From Sphingomonas sp. Leaf22 (lineage in GTDB: Bacteria > Pseudomonadota > Alphaproteobacteria > Sphingomonadales > Sphingomonadaceae), in assembly GCF_001421715.1 (NCBI RefSeq), contig NZ_LMKP01000012.1, positions 290,501 through 354,500 on the forward strand: DNA of 64,000 nt, given 5' to 3'. Positions 26,780 to 38,074 of this stretch are shown piece after piece (positions within the stretch are counted from its first letter, which is position 1; every line of letters starts with the position of its first letter). A program made the position numbers and the translations under genes. The notes below the pieces were generated by a model. That model was given only the letters and a program-made list of their open reading frames with translations. It made no database searches and was not told the origin of the DNA.

Positions 26780-28200
26780 CAGGCGGTGCCGCCGACGGTC
26801 AGCCCGTCGATCAGCAAGGTCGGCTGTCCGACGCCCGCCGGCACCGACTGCCCGGATTTGCCGCACATGCCGACGCCCTCGTCCAGCGCGAAGTCGTTGC
26901 CGATGCCGCGCACCTGCTTCAACACCTCCGGCCCGTCGCCGATCAGCGTCGCGCCCTTGATCGGGGCCCCGATCCGGCCATTCTCGACGCGGTACGCCTC
27001 GGTGCACGAAAACACGAACTTGCCCGACACGATATCGACCTGCCCGCCGCCGAAGGATTTGGCGAAGATGCCGTTCTTCACCCGCGACAGCAGCTCGGCC
27101 GGATCGTCCTTGCCGCCCGACAGAAAGGTGTTGGTCATGCGCGGCATCGGCGCATGCGAAAAATCCTGCCGCCGGCCGTTGCCGGTCGGCGCAACGCCCA
27201 TCAGCCGCGCGTTGAGCCGGTCGTGGATATAGCCTTTCAGGATGCCGTCCTCGATCAGGATATTCTCCTGGGTCGGCGTGCCCTCGTCATCGATCGACAG
27301 CGATCCGCGCCGGTCGGCGATCGATCCGTCGTCGATCACCGTCACGCCGGGCGCGGCGACCCGCTCCCCGATCCGCCCCGAAAAGGCGCTGGTGCCCTTG
27401 CGGTTGAAATCGCCCTCCAGCCCGTGGCCGATCGCCTCGTGCAGCAGGATGCCGGGCCAGCCATTGCCGAGCAGCACCGTCATCTCGCCCGCCGGCGCGT
27501 CGACCGCCTCCAGATTGATCAGGGCCTGCGCCAGCGCGACGTCGATCGCGCGGTTCCACGTCTCGGGCGCGAACAGCGAGTCGTACAGATAGCGCCCGCC
27601 AATGCCGTAGCTGCCCGTTTCGCGCCGTCCGTTCAATTCGACCACGATCGACACGTTCATTCGCACCAGCGGGCGGACGTCGGTGGCGACGAAGCCGTCG
27701 GGACGGACGATCTCGACCACCGTCCACGACCCGAGCAGGCTGGCCGACACCTGGCAGACGCGCGGATCGCGCGCGCGGGCAGCGGCGTCGATCGACTGGC
27801 ATAGCGCCACCTTGTCGGCAAAGGGGATCAGGTCGAGCGGATCGGCGGCGGTATAGAGATGTCGGTTGTTGCCGCGCGGCGGCGGTGCCTTGGCCCCCTT
27901 GGCCGGATCGATCAGCGCCATCGTCTCGCCCGCGCGGCGGATGGCCGCTTCGGACAGTTCGTTGGCATGGGCGAACGCGGTCGTCTCCCCCGACACGGCG
28001 CGCAGGCCGAAGCCGGCATGGGTGTCGTACGACGCGGTCTTCAACCGGCCGTCGTCGAACCCGAACGCCTCGGAGCGGCGATACTGGAGATAGAGTTCGC
28101 CATCCTCGGCATGTCGCAGCGTCTCCTGCGTGGCGCGAAGGGCGGCGGCGGGGTCGAGGTCGCCGGCATAGAGGTACGAGCGGGGATCGGTCGGGGTCAT
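26779..28200 (-). CDS. tldD: Metalloprotease TldD
   Basis: The 473-residue protein is of normal TldD length. The zinc-binding HExxxH motif is at residues 254-259 (LLHEAIGHGLEGD) and the third ligand Cys lies in the C-terminal region (VFSCTEAYRVENG). TldD works with TldE (PmbA) as a heterodimer that cleaves unfolded or partly unfolded peptides and matures some ribosomal peptides. No pmbA is in the window. The gene starts divergently from the small protein gene at 28354, with a 153-base gap. Confidence 0.95.
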   Translation of the reverse strand: MTPTDPRSYLYAGDLDPAAALRATQETLRHAEDGELYLQYRRSEAFGFDDGRLKTASYDTHAGFGLRAVSGETTAFAHANELSEAAIRRAGETMALIDPAKGAKAPPPRGNNRHLYTAADPLDLIPFADKVALCQSIDAAARARDPRVCQVSASLLGSWTVVEIVRPDGFVATDVRPLVRMNVSIVVELNGRRETGSYGIGGRYLYDSLFAPETWNRAIDVALAQALINLEAVDAPAGEMTVLLGNGWPGILLHEAIGHGLEGDFNRKGTSAFSGRIGERVAAPGVTVIDDGSIADRRGSLSIDDEGTPTQENILIEDGILKGYIHDRLNARLMGVAPTGNGRRQDFSHAPMPRMTNTFLSGGKDDPAELLSRVKNGIFAKSFGGGQVDIVSGKFVFSCTEAYRVENGRIGAPIKGATLIGDGPEVLKQVRGIGNDFALDEGVGMCGKSGQSVPAGVGQPTLLIDGLTVGGTA

Positions 28201-28353
28201 TGGTGGAATATAGGGTGGCGGCGGCGTGGGGGAATGGGGAACAGAGTTGGCGCAGAATGCGCAGGACGTGCGACACGGCGCACATCAGCGACCCAGATGA
28301 CTCTTCGTATCTATTTGGGCATTGCAGGAAACCATCGATAGGCGGAGTGCCAT

Positions 28354-28815
28354 GTGACCACTGTTCTGCTGAACGCTTATGGTGAGCCATTCGACCCCGG
28401 TCCACTGATCGAGGCATGGCCTGAAAGCGCGGCTTCTGAGGTCGTCCGCGAGCTGTGGGACAATCTATACCATCAAGGCTCGGTAAACTCGGCGTCCTAT
28501 GCCGCCGTCCCCGGGATTGTGCGGATGCTGGAACAGGCGGAATTGCCCGATTGGAACGGCTATGCGTTGATTGCTTCGATCGAAGAGGCGCGTCTGGCGG
28601 GAGGCAGTGTGCCAATGCCGGTCGAACTCGCTGGTGATTACGAAACCGCTTGGAAATCTGCATTGCCGTTGGCGTTGCGCGATCTGCGGGAGGCACAGGA
28701 CGACAGCTTGGTGCGCAGTTTGATAACGGTAATAGCGCTGGCGAAGGGACAGCGAACGCTAGCCGCGATCGCGCTATGCACTGAGCACGAGCGGATCGAA
28801 ATGCTCGGCGGATAA
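28354..28815 (+). CDS. Hypothetical protein, helical, HEAT-like
   Basis: I do not recognise a named family with certainty. The 153-residue product starts at a GTG, with GGCGGAG seven bases upstream; an ATG two bases earlier is out of frame and closes at once. The segment LWDNLYHQGSVNSASYAAVP is of a kind seen in small helical proteins scattered as single genes in many bacteria, some near toxin-immunity loci. The rest is predicted helical and acidic (pI low), with no signal peptide. Base composition is visibly less GC-rich than the neighbours, suggesting transfer. An immunity-type role is only a guess. Confidence 0.6.
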   Translation: MTTVLLNAYGEPFDPGPLIEAWPESAASEVVRELWDNLYHQGSVNSASYAAVPGIVRMLEQAELPDWNGYALIASIEEARLAGGSVPMPVELAGDYETAWKSALPLALRDLREAQDDSLVRSLITVIALAKGQRTLAAIALCTEHERIEMLGG

Positions 28816-28910
28816 GGCGTTGCGCGGCTACGCCGTTCAACGTGCGTGCTTATGCCGGTCCGACCGGGGACGTTCGAAAGAACGTATTGTCAGCGACCGG
28901 ATAAACCTTC

Positions 28911-28989
28911 GCCCCAGCCTAGGCTGGGGCCTTCAGCGGCTCCTGTCACGCGTCATCATCGGGAGATCCCAGCCTTCGCTGGAATGACG
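28911..28989. repeat. 20-bp palindrome and a half-unit of the dnaN-linked repeat
   Basis: A perfect 20-base palindrome (GCCCCAGCCT/AGGCTGGGGC) spans 28911-28930. At 28962-28989 lies a 28-base unit differing by a single base from the reverse complement of the left arm of the dnaN downstream repeat (8766-8793). The remainder of 28816-29116 contains no gene that I can support. Confidence 0.7.
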
Positions 28990-29116
28990 TTCGGAGAGAC
29001 GGGAGGGAGTTCAGCACCGCCGCGGCAAAGCCGCGTCGTCGGTCGGCGGGCAATGCCGAGCCTGCCCGCCGCCGGCCGGGCGCGGGCCTGCTGGTTCGTC
29101 CGAACTGCGTTCGGCC

Positions 29117-29344
29117 TTACCGGCCCGCGCCGTCCCCATGATCCTTCAGCTTGCTCTGGTCCGCCCCATCGGCCGGGCCACCGATCAGCACGAAGCGCCG
29201 GTCGCAATAGCCGCAATCGACGTAGCCCGTGTCGTCGATCTGCAACCACACGCGCGGGTGGCCCAGTGCGGCGGCGATTTCGCCGGAGCCGTCGCAGGCG
29301 ACGCGAGGGGTGGAGACGCGGAGGAGTTCGGGCGGGGGCAGCAT
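29117..29344 (-). CDS. Zinc-finger (zf-CHCC) protein
   Basis: The 75-residue protein has the zf-CHCC arrangement Cys17, His29, Cys44 and Cys47 ([26 protein letters not shown]), the fold of the mitochondrial complex I NDUFS6 subunit. Alphaproteobacterial homologues are associated with respiratory complex I biogenesis or are of unknown role. The ATG at 29344 is chosen because conserved sequence begins close to it; twelve more in-frame codons upstream are unconserved. No nuo genes are near. Confidence 0.83.
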   Translation of the reverse strand: MLPPPELLRVSTPRVACDGSGEIAAALGHPRVWLQIDDTGYVDCGYCDRRFVLIGGPADGADQSKLKDHGDGAGR

Positions 29345-29430
29345 GGTTCCTGCGATAGCAATGCCGCGATGGCTCGACAAGTTGGATCGGTGCTTGGCTT
29401 GGGGCCGGGGCGGGCGTATCGGCGGACGCT

Positions 29431-30366
29431 ATGGAAACCCAAGCCGCCATTTCGATCCGCGACCTGTGCAAGACCTATGCCGCCGGAAAGGGCGGGGCAC
29501 CGGCCAAGGTCGCACTCGACGGCGTGTCGTTCGATGTACCGCGCGGCCAAATCTTCGGGCTGCTCGGCCCCAATGGTGCGGGCAAGTCGACGCTCATCAA
29601 TACGCTGGCGGGACTCGTCAACAAGACCAGCGGCACCGCGTCGATCTGGGGCTTCGACATCGACCAGCATCCGCGCAATGCCAAGGCGTCGATCGGCATC
29701 GTCAATCAGGAGATCCTGTTCGACCCGTTCTTCACCCCTGCCGAGACGCTGGAGATCCAGGCTGGCCTGTACGGCGTGCCGAAGGCGAAGCGCCGCACGA
29801 TGGACCTGCTGCGCGCGGTGCATCTGGAGGACAAGGCCAACGCCTATGCCCGCACCCTGTCGGGCGGCATGAAGCGGCGGTTGATGGTGGCCAAGGCGAT
29901 GGTCCATTCGCCGCCGGTGCTGGTGCTCGACGAACCGACCGCCGGCGTCGATATCCAGCTTCGCCAGCAGCTCTGGGACTATGTCCGCGAACTGAACGCC
30001 GACGGCGTGACGGTGGTGCTGACGACCCATTATCTGGAAGAGGCGGAGCAGTTGTGCGACCGCATCGCCATCATCAACCATGGCCGCGTCGTCGCCAACC
30101 AGCCGACCCGCGAACTGCTGGGCATGGCGCAGGAAAAGGCCGTCGAACTGACGCTCGACCGCGACCTGACCGACCTGCCCGCCGCCGGGGTCTTCGAAAA
30201 GGTCGAGCGCAAGGGCGACCGGCTGCTGGCGATCACCTATCGCAAGGATGTCGCGAATGCGGGTGAGGTGCTGGCGGCGGTGGCGGCGCAAGGATACGGC
30301 ATCGTCGACGTGGTGACGCGCGAGGCCGATCTGGAGGATGTGTTCCTCAACCTGACGAACAACTGA
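29431..30366 (+). CDS. ABC transporter ATP-binding protein (YadG-like)
   Basis: The 311-residue protein is a complete ABC ATPase: Walker A GPNGAGKST at residues 46-54, Q-loop IVNQEIL, signature LSGGMKRRL, Walker B VLVLDEPTAGVD and the H-loop TTHYLEEAE. A C-terminal extension of about 90 residues resembles the regulatory tail of YadG/DrrA-type drug or lipid exporters (ending EDVFLNLT). No permease gene is adjacent; dinB follows in the same direction. The transported compound is unknown. Confidence 0.88.
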   Translation: METQAAISIRDLCKTYAAGKGGAPAKVALDGVSFDVPRGQIFGLLGPNGAGKSTLINTLAGLVNKTSGTASIWGFDIDQHPRNAKASIGIVNQEILFDPFFTPAETLEIQAGLYGVPKAKRRTMDLLRAVHLEDKANAYARTLSGGMKRRLMVAKAMVHSPPVLVLDEPTAGVDIQLRQQLWDYVRELNADGVTVVLTTHYLEEAEQLCDRIAIINHGRVVANQPTRELLGMAQEKAVELTLDRDLTDLPAAGVFEKVERKGDRLLAITYRKDVANAGEVLAAVAAQGYGIVDVVTREADLEDVFLNLTNN

Positions 30367-30483
30367 GTTCTACCGATAAGTATGCGACGTCACGCCGGCC
30401 TTGAGCCGGGGCTGACGAGAGAGTACGCATTCGCCTTTTGTTCTTGCGCGGGCCGCTACCGCAGGCCATTGTAAACCCGCGAG

Positions 30484-31554
<1,071 letters not shown>

Positions 31555-31577
31555 TGTGAACGGACCCTACCCCCATC

Positions 31578-31661
31578 CGTCACCCCGGACTTGATCCGGG
31601 GTCCCGCTCCTTCTTGTGCGGTCGTGAGAAAGCGGGACCCCGGATCAAGTCCGGGGTGACG
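31578..31661. repeat. Perfect 31-bp inverted repeat between dinB and thiC
   Basis: Arms 31578-31608 (CGTCACCCCGGACTTGATCC...) and 31631-31661 are exact reverse complements, separated by 22 bases. This is a REP-like element common in sphingomonads. As RNA it would form a very stable stem downstream of dinB; no T-run follows. Confidence 0.85.
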
Positions 31662-31712
31662 AAGGGGACACCAACACTTTGACGCCCGCCCGCAACGCGC
31701 CTACAACCGCAC

Positions 31713-33741
<2,029 letters not shown>

Positions 33742-33748
33742 GGCGTTA

Positions 33749-33784
33749 CGAACGGCTCCTCGCATCGCAGGGAGGAGCCGTTCG
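33749..33784. terminator. Perfect hairpin after thiC
   Basis: CGAACGGCTCCT (33749-33760) pairs exactly with AGGAGCCGTTCG (33773-33784), seven bases after the thiC stop. It marks the left edge of the AT-rich islet. A T-tract is missing on either strand, so it may work as an mRNA-stabilising stem or a weak terminator. Confidence 0.6.
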
Positions 33785-33835
33785 AAAGGTTGTATTGAAT
33801 TAAACCTCAATCATTCGAAAGTCTTTGAGGGTAAT

Positions 33836-35080
33836 CTAATTTTTAAAGGCATACTTCATGTAAAATAGAAGGAATGGATCGGTGATGATTAGATCGTCAT
33901 CATCTCTGACCCATTCGAGAGGTGGTTCGCCTTTAATATCTTTTCTGGCGATATTGCTCATATGATTAAGGGCCGAAGTAATCTCATTCTTCTGAGGCAT
34001 CTTCGCCCCGTCAGCGAGGACTTCTTTGACAGAGGCTCTTATGTCGTCGTAAGAAGTTTTGGCTTTTGGGCCGCTCGCTGCGATAGCTATCATGATGGTT
34101 GAATAAATATCTTCCTCAGTTCCATTGGCCAGCGAGCGGGGTTGTCGCGCCTTTCTAGCTTGTGGGCCCTTCTTCAATTTCTCGAATTTAGGAAAACCCT
34201 TACTCCTTGCAATCTCAGAAAAGGCTGCTTCCAACCGAGAGCCATCTATATTCTTCAAAGTTTTTTGCGTTTCTTCTATATCATTTTCGAGGCACAACTC
34301 AGAGCAAGCCTCCTGCACAAGCAACGGGTTTCCGAAAGCTTCCCTGCAAATATTTTCCTGAACTGAAGTTGGGCAATTTACATTCAGTGCTGGAAATCCG
34401 CGATGGGGTATCAATAGAAGGTCGTCGATTGACCAAGGGGGAATTTCAATATGCTTGAAACGTCCCTCAACCTCATTTTCGACAGTCACTGGATCGAAGG
34501 CCCGATGCGGTACCGCTAGCAAAAATACCGTCAGCCCGGACATTACTGGGCCTTTGACGGCTTGGATAATAGACTTCTGGACGTTCTGGGATATGTAGTG
34601 AAAATCATCCACTAGTAGAACAGCTTTGCTATTGATAAGGCTGTCAATGCAGGCAATTTTTAATGATTTTACAAGAGTTTTCTCGGAAGTCTTGCTGTCG
34701 TTAGCTTCAAGGGAGCTGCCAAGTGTCAAAAGTGCAGCAAGCTTCCAACCTACGTTGCCGGATACAGTTGCTTTAGAACCTTCAGTGTTAGAAGTCTTTT
34801 CGCTTGCTGCAACTTGCATCTTATGCGCGACTAACTGCCAGAACTCGTCTTCCGACTGTATTTGCCCACCTTCAATAGCCACTAAATTAACAGTACCAAG
34901 AACCCGGTGGCATAAAACGGATTTACCTGATTTGGTAGGACCAGTGACAACGTTTATCGCATAGCCACGAGTGACGGCTCTTTTGATTTTTCGTTCAAGG
35001 TCAAGATGTTCTCGGTCGACGTATGTTACCGATGGAAGGCCGCCCGGAGTAAAAACCTCTTTCAGGGAGTAGTGTTTCAT
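33836..35080 (-). CDS. AAA+/STAND-like P-loop ATPase, AT-rich isolated gene
   Basis: The 414-residue protein has Walker A GPTKSGKS at residues 47-54, Walker B AVLLVDD at 153-159, and a sensor-like LLAVPHRAF at about 188. A helical middle part leads to a C-terminal winged-helix-like region ending ITDPFLLFYMKYAF, a tail resembling that of DUF234/MNS-type ATPases. The start at 35080 is favoured by GGAGAGG eight bases upstream; twelve more in-frame codons are possible. The gene is far more AT-rich than its surroundings and uses many AT-ending codons, which indicates recent transfer. No effector, nuclease or toxin domain is visible. Function is unknown; a mobile-element or defence role is inference. 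Confidence 0.75.
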   Translation of the reverse strand: MKHYSLKEVFTPGGLPSVTYVDREHLDLERKIKRAVTRGYAINVVTGPTKSGKSVLCHRVLGTVNLVAIEGGQIQSEDEFWQLVAHKMQVAASEKTSNTEGSKATVSGNVGWKLAALLTLGSSLEANDSKTSEKTLVKSLKIACIDSLINSKAVLLVDDFHYISQNVQKSIIQAVKGPVMSGLTVFLLAVPHRAFDPVTVENEVEGRFKHIEIPPWSIDDLLLIPHRGFPALNVNCPTSVQENICREAFGNPLLVQEACSELCLENDIEETQKTLKNIDGSRLEAAFSEIARSKGFPKFEKLKKGPQARKARQPRSLANGTEEDIYSTIMIAIAASGPKAKTSYDDIRASVKEVLADGAKMPQKNEITSALNHMSNIARKDIKGEPPLEWVRDDDDLIITDPFLLFYMKYAFKN

Positions 35081-35236
35081 TACAGCGACCTCTCCAGACG
35101 GATGATCCATCGGCACAGAAGCGCCAAGCGTTCGGATGGCGAAGACTATGGCTTTTCGTCGTTAGCAAAGCCAGCATCATTAATCCGAAGCAAAAACCAC
35201 TGTCCTACAAGTTCCCAATATGTTCCCCTCCCGCCC

Positions 35237-36157
35237 ATGCGCAACCAAAGCCAGCTCTCCGAGCATTCGCCCGCGCCCGTCCCGGCGCACGCCCCCTCGA
35301 ACCTGACCGTTCCGTCCGAGACACCCTATCTCGACGCCAACGGCTATGACCCCGCCGACTATCAATGGGTCCCCGTCCGCCGCAAACCGCGCAGCGACGG
35401 CTGGTCCGATAAGAAACAGCGCGATTTCATCGAAACGCTCGCCGATGGCGGGTCGGTCGCCGATGCGGCGCGCGCGGTCGGCATGTCGCCCAGCACCGCC
35501 TATCGCCTGCGCCGTTCACCCGGTGGCGAGGCCTTCGCGCGCGCGTGGGATGCCGCCGTCGCGCAAGCCGTGGGGATGCTGGTCGATGTCGCGTTCGACC
35601 GGGCGATCAACGGCACTGTCGAACCGGTGCTCGATGCCAATGGGCGGCGGGTCGGGTCGCGGCATCGCCCCGGCGACCGGATGCTGATGTTCCTGCTCGC
35701 CGCCCATTATCCCGACCGCTACGGCAAACAGCAGCGCCGCCGGCCGGCGCGCGGCGAGGCGGAGGCACCGGCCCCAACCCCGACGCCCAGCGTCGCCGAG
35801 GCGCTCGACGCGCTCACCCCCGTGCCGCCCGCCGAGCCCGAAAAGCTGATGGCCCCCGCCGATCTCGACGTTGCGATCGAGGTCGCCGATCTGAACGATG
35901 GCGCACTGCCCGGTTGGCTCGACCCCGATCGCCGTCCCGAACCGGTCGCGGCACCGATCGAGCCGCAGTTGTCCGCGGAACTGGCGATGGCATGGGCCGC
36001 GCAGGACGACCGGTATATTCCCGAACCCGGGCCGCTGGGCGAGGCGTTCGAGATCGAACTGGAACTGGCCAAGCGCGGCATCACCGTTCCCCGCCCCAAA
36101 CGCCCGCGGCCCAAAACCACGCATCCACGCGCGGGTTGCGCCACGCGGCGAGTGTGA
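35237..36157 (+). CDS. Helix-turn-helix protein with long Pro/Ala-rich tail
   Basis: I do not recognise a named family. The 306-residue protein has an N-terminal low-complexity part, then a conserved YDPADYQWVPVRRKPRSDGW block and a helix-turn-helix at about residues 73-92 (SVADAARAVGMSPSTAYRLR), as in phage small-terminase or transposase-like DNA-binding modules. A helical region follows to about residue 150, then a Pro/Ala-rich disordered tail and a basic end. Similar standalone genes are frequent in sphingomonads. The ATG at 35237 has no clear ribosome site. Composition here is GC-rich again, so it is not part of the AT-rich islet itself. Confidence 0.7.
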   Translation: MRNQSQLSEHSPAPVPAHAPSNLTVPSETPYLDANGYDPADYQWVPVRRKPRSDGWSDKKQRDFIETLADGGSVADAARAVGMSPSTAYRLRRSPGGEAFARAWDAAVAQAVGMLVDVAFDRAINGTVEPVLDANGRRVGSRHRPGDRMLMFLLAAHYPDRYGKQQRRRPARGEAEAPAPTPTPSVAEALDALTPVPPAEPEKLMAPADLDVAIEVADLNDGALPGWLDPDRRPEPVAAPIEPQLSAELAMAWAAQDDRYIPEPGPLGEAFEIELELAKRGITVPRPKRPRPKTTHPRAGCATRRV

Positions 36158-36453
36158 CTTTTGTGACCTTTGGACGGGACGGCGGCTCCGCCTGACTCCG
36201 GCGTCCCGTTCGAAGGCCGGTCGATCCTCGAAGGAGGATGTGCCGGAAACGGTTGTTTTGCGTGGCCCGGCGCGCGGCATCTTGTCGGAACGTGCGCAGT
36301 GGAAGCGCGCGAAACCGCCATTTGCAGGCTGTCGGGACCGAAGGTCGATCGACCAACCTGTCGTTGCCCTGCGCCTGCCCGCTTTCCTGATCCGGATACG
36401 ATGCTATCGTCCCGTCGACCGGCCTCGGGGGCGAGCGCCGGCAGGGGGGTAAG
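36158..36453. other. Intergenic region without a recognisable gene
   Basis: The 296 bases contain no supported reading frame on either strand and no strong hairpin or repeat of the families seen elsewhere. GGGGGG just before the ATG at 36454 could serve as a ribosome site. The promoter of the following gene should lie here, but no clear -35/-10 is visible. Confidence 0.5.
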
Positions 36454-37701
36454 ATGAAACGTTCGATCCTGATCGCGGGAATGGCGGCGATGCTGCCTGG
36501 GCAGGTGCTGGCGCAGGCGGTGCAGACGATGCAGGGCGGGGCGGTGACGCCCGTCGCGCAGGACGCGGTCGAGCCCGTCGACGATCCCAAGGAGATCGCC
36601 GAGGATGCCGCGCGCGACCTGACGCCGTCGCGCTTCTACAACCGGCCCGGCGCGACGCGGGCCGACTATGATCTGGCGTGGCAGCAATGCCGGCTGATCG
36701 CGCGCGGATCGCGCACCCCGGCGGGGACGGTGCCGATGGTCTATAACCCGGCGGTGATCTCCCCGATCGCGGCGGGGGCCGGTGGCCTGCTCGGCGGGCT
36801 GATCGCCGGCGCGATCGCGCAGGGGCAGCAGCGGCGGGCGAACCGGCAAAGCTGTTTGCTGATCCGTGGCTGGCGGCTGGTCGAGCGCGACGATGCCGCC
36901 GCCGCGAAGATCACGGCGATGCCCGAGGCCGATCGGATCGCCTATCTCGACCGGCAGATCGGCGAGGCGGAGGTCGCCGGCAAGGTGACCGAGCGCACCG
37001 GCTTCACCACCCCGGTCGATCCGTCGTGGCGGATCGATGCGCCGCTGACGCTGCCGGGGACGGTGTTCCTCGGCAAGAAGGTCGATGCCGCCGCGCCGTT
37101 CGTGCTGGCACCGGGCGAGGCGGCGATCGTCGTCGCCTTCCGCCGGCTCGACGCGGCCAGCGCCGGCCGCTCGACGCAGTTGCAGCTGCTGCGCTACGAT
37201 GCGGGCAAGCACGACGCGCTGTACCGCCCGCGCGACTGGAAGGCGAAGAACGACCTGACCACCTATGGCGTGACGGTCAACAGCGGCGACCGGAAGTCAC
37301 CCTATGAGGTGCAGGTGCTGCGTGTGACGCCGGGCGACTATGTGCTGAACGCGATGTCGGTCGCGAACCTGCCGGTCACCACCACCAACTGCTTCGGCGC
37401 GCCCATGGTGCATGTCGAACCCGGACAGGTCGCCTATCTCGGCGACTTCGTACCCTATGTGAATGCGCGGCAGGCCGATGGGAAGCGGTTCGACGGTGTG
37501 CTGTTTGCGGGGCAGGGCGACGATGCGGCCAGGACGCTGGCGACGCGGCAACCCGCACTGGCGGCGAAGCTGACCAGGGCGCAGTGGCAAAACAGGGCGA
37601 CCTATGGCTGCGCCGGGGTCAGCATGGATCGCTACGACCTGCCGGGCATGCCCGATCTGCCACCGGTGGTGGCGACACCGGACGCATCGCTCGCCGGATA
37701 G
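36454..37701 (+). CDS. Secreted or envelope protein of unknown function with glycine-zipper segment
   Basis: The 415-residue precursor has a signal peptide ending GQVLAQA (residues 15-22). Residues 103-123 form a Gly/Ala-rich hydrophobic segment (AAGAGGLLGGLIAGAIAQG) like a glycine zipper, followed at once by basic residues and RQSCLLIRGWRLVE. The remaining 260 residues look like mixed beta domain with conserved-looking Cys and ATP-independent motifs; I find no catalytic signature. It could be an outer-membrane or periplasmic protein anchored by the zipper. It is monocistronic, bounded by a terminator-like hairpin. Confidence 0.7.
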   Translation: MKRSILIAGMAAMLPGQVLAQAVQTMQGGAVTPVAQDAVEPVDDPKEIAEDAARDLTPSRFYNRPGATRADYDLAWQQCRLIARGSRTPAGTVPMVYNPAVISPIAAGAGGLLGGLIAGAIAQGQQRRANRQSCLLIRGWRLVERDDAAAAKITAMPEADRIAYLDRQIGEAEVAGKVTERTGFTTPVDPSWRIDAPLTLPGTVFLGKKVDAAAPFVLAPGEAAIVVAFRRLDAASAGRSTQLQLLRYDAGKHDALYRPRDWKAKNDLTTYGVTVNSGDRKSPYEVQVLRVTPGDYVLNAMSVANLPVTTTNCFGAPMVHVEPGQVAYLGDFVPYVNARQADGKRFDGVLFAGQGDDAARTLATRQPALAAKLTRAQWQNRATYGCAGVSMDRYDLPGMPDLPPVVATPDASLAG

Positions 37702-37713
37702 GGGGGCAACGGT

Positions 37714-37741
37714 GCCGCACCCCCGCGATCGGGGGTGCGGC
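37714..37741. terminator. Perfect 11-bp hairpin between convergent genes
   Basis: GCCGCACCCCC (37714-37724) pairs with GGGGGTGCGGC (37731-37741) across a six-base loop. It lies in the 48-base gap between the plus gene at 36454 and the minus lipoprotein at 37750, so it can serve both transcripts. No long T-run follows. Confidence 0.65.
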
Positions 37742-37749
37742 GGTTCCGC

Positions 37750-38028
37750 TTACATCCGGTTGCGGACGGCCTGTTCGACCTGCGCATTGTCGTCGTCGTC
37801 GGCCTTGTCGGCGGCGTCCTCGCCCATGTCGCGGACGTTCTCGGCCTGCGCTTCCAGTGCGTCCTCGACCTGCTCGTTGCTGGTCAGGTCGGCCTGGTCT
37901 TCCAGCGCGTCCGCCCTGTTCTCGGTCATCGCCTCGATATTGTCGGCGGCCTTGTCGTCGGCATTGCCGCCGCAGGCACCCAGCAGCATCAACGTGGCCA
38001 GGCCGGTCGCCGTCATCATCTTCTTCAT
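37750..38028 (-). CDS. Small acidic lipoprotein
   Basis: The 92-residue precursor has a lipobox with Cys19 in LMLLGACGG. The mature 74 residues are strongly acidic, Ala/Glu/Asp/Asn-rich and predicted as a continuous helix, with repeated DxADxADD-like spacing near the end. The start at 38028 is preceded by AGGGG. No family is recognised; the shape recalls small outer-membrane or periplasmic spacer lipoproteins. LspA of this window should process it. It is separated from ung by 46 bases on the same strand. Confidence 0.7.
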   Translation of the reverse strand: MKKMMTATGLATLMLLGACGGNADDKAADNIEAMTENRADALEDQADLTSNEQVEDALEAQAENVRDMGEDAADKADDDDNAQVEQAVRNRM

Positions 38029-38074
38029 CTGTAACCCCTTGAAGTCGGTCCCGCCGGGCTGGCGGTCGGCCGCA

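Noticed and set aside
28846-29358. Plus-strand reading frames in the 28.8-29.3-kb gap
   Set aside because: They run through repeat units and antisense to the zinc-finger gene, with no conserved content.
35237-36157. Prophage small terminase
   Set aside because: The helix-turn-helix is similar, but no large terminase, portal, capsid or integrase is nearby and the rest of the protein does not fit.
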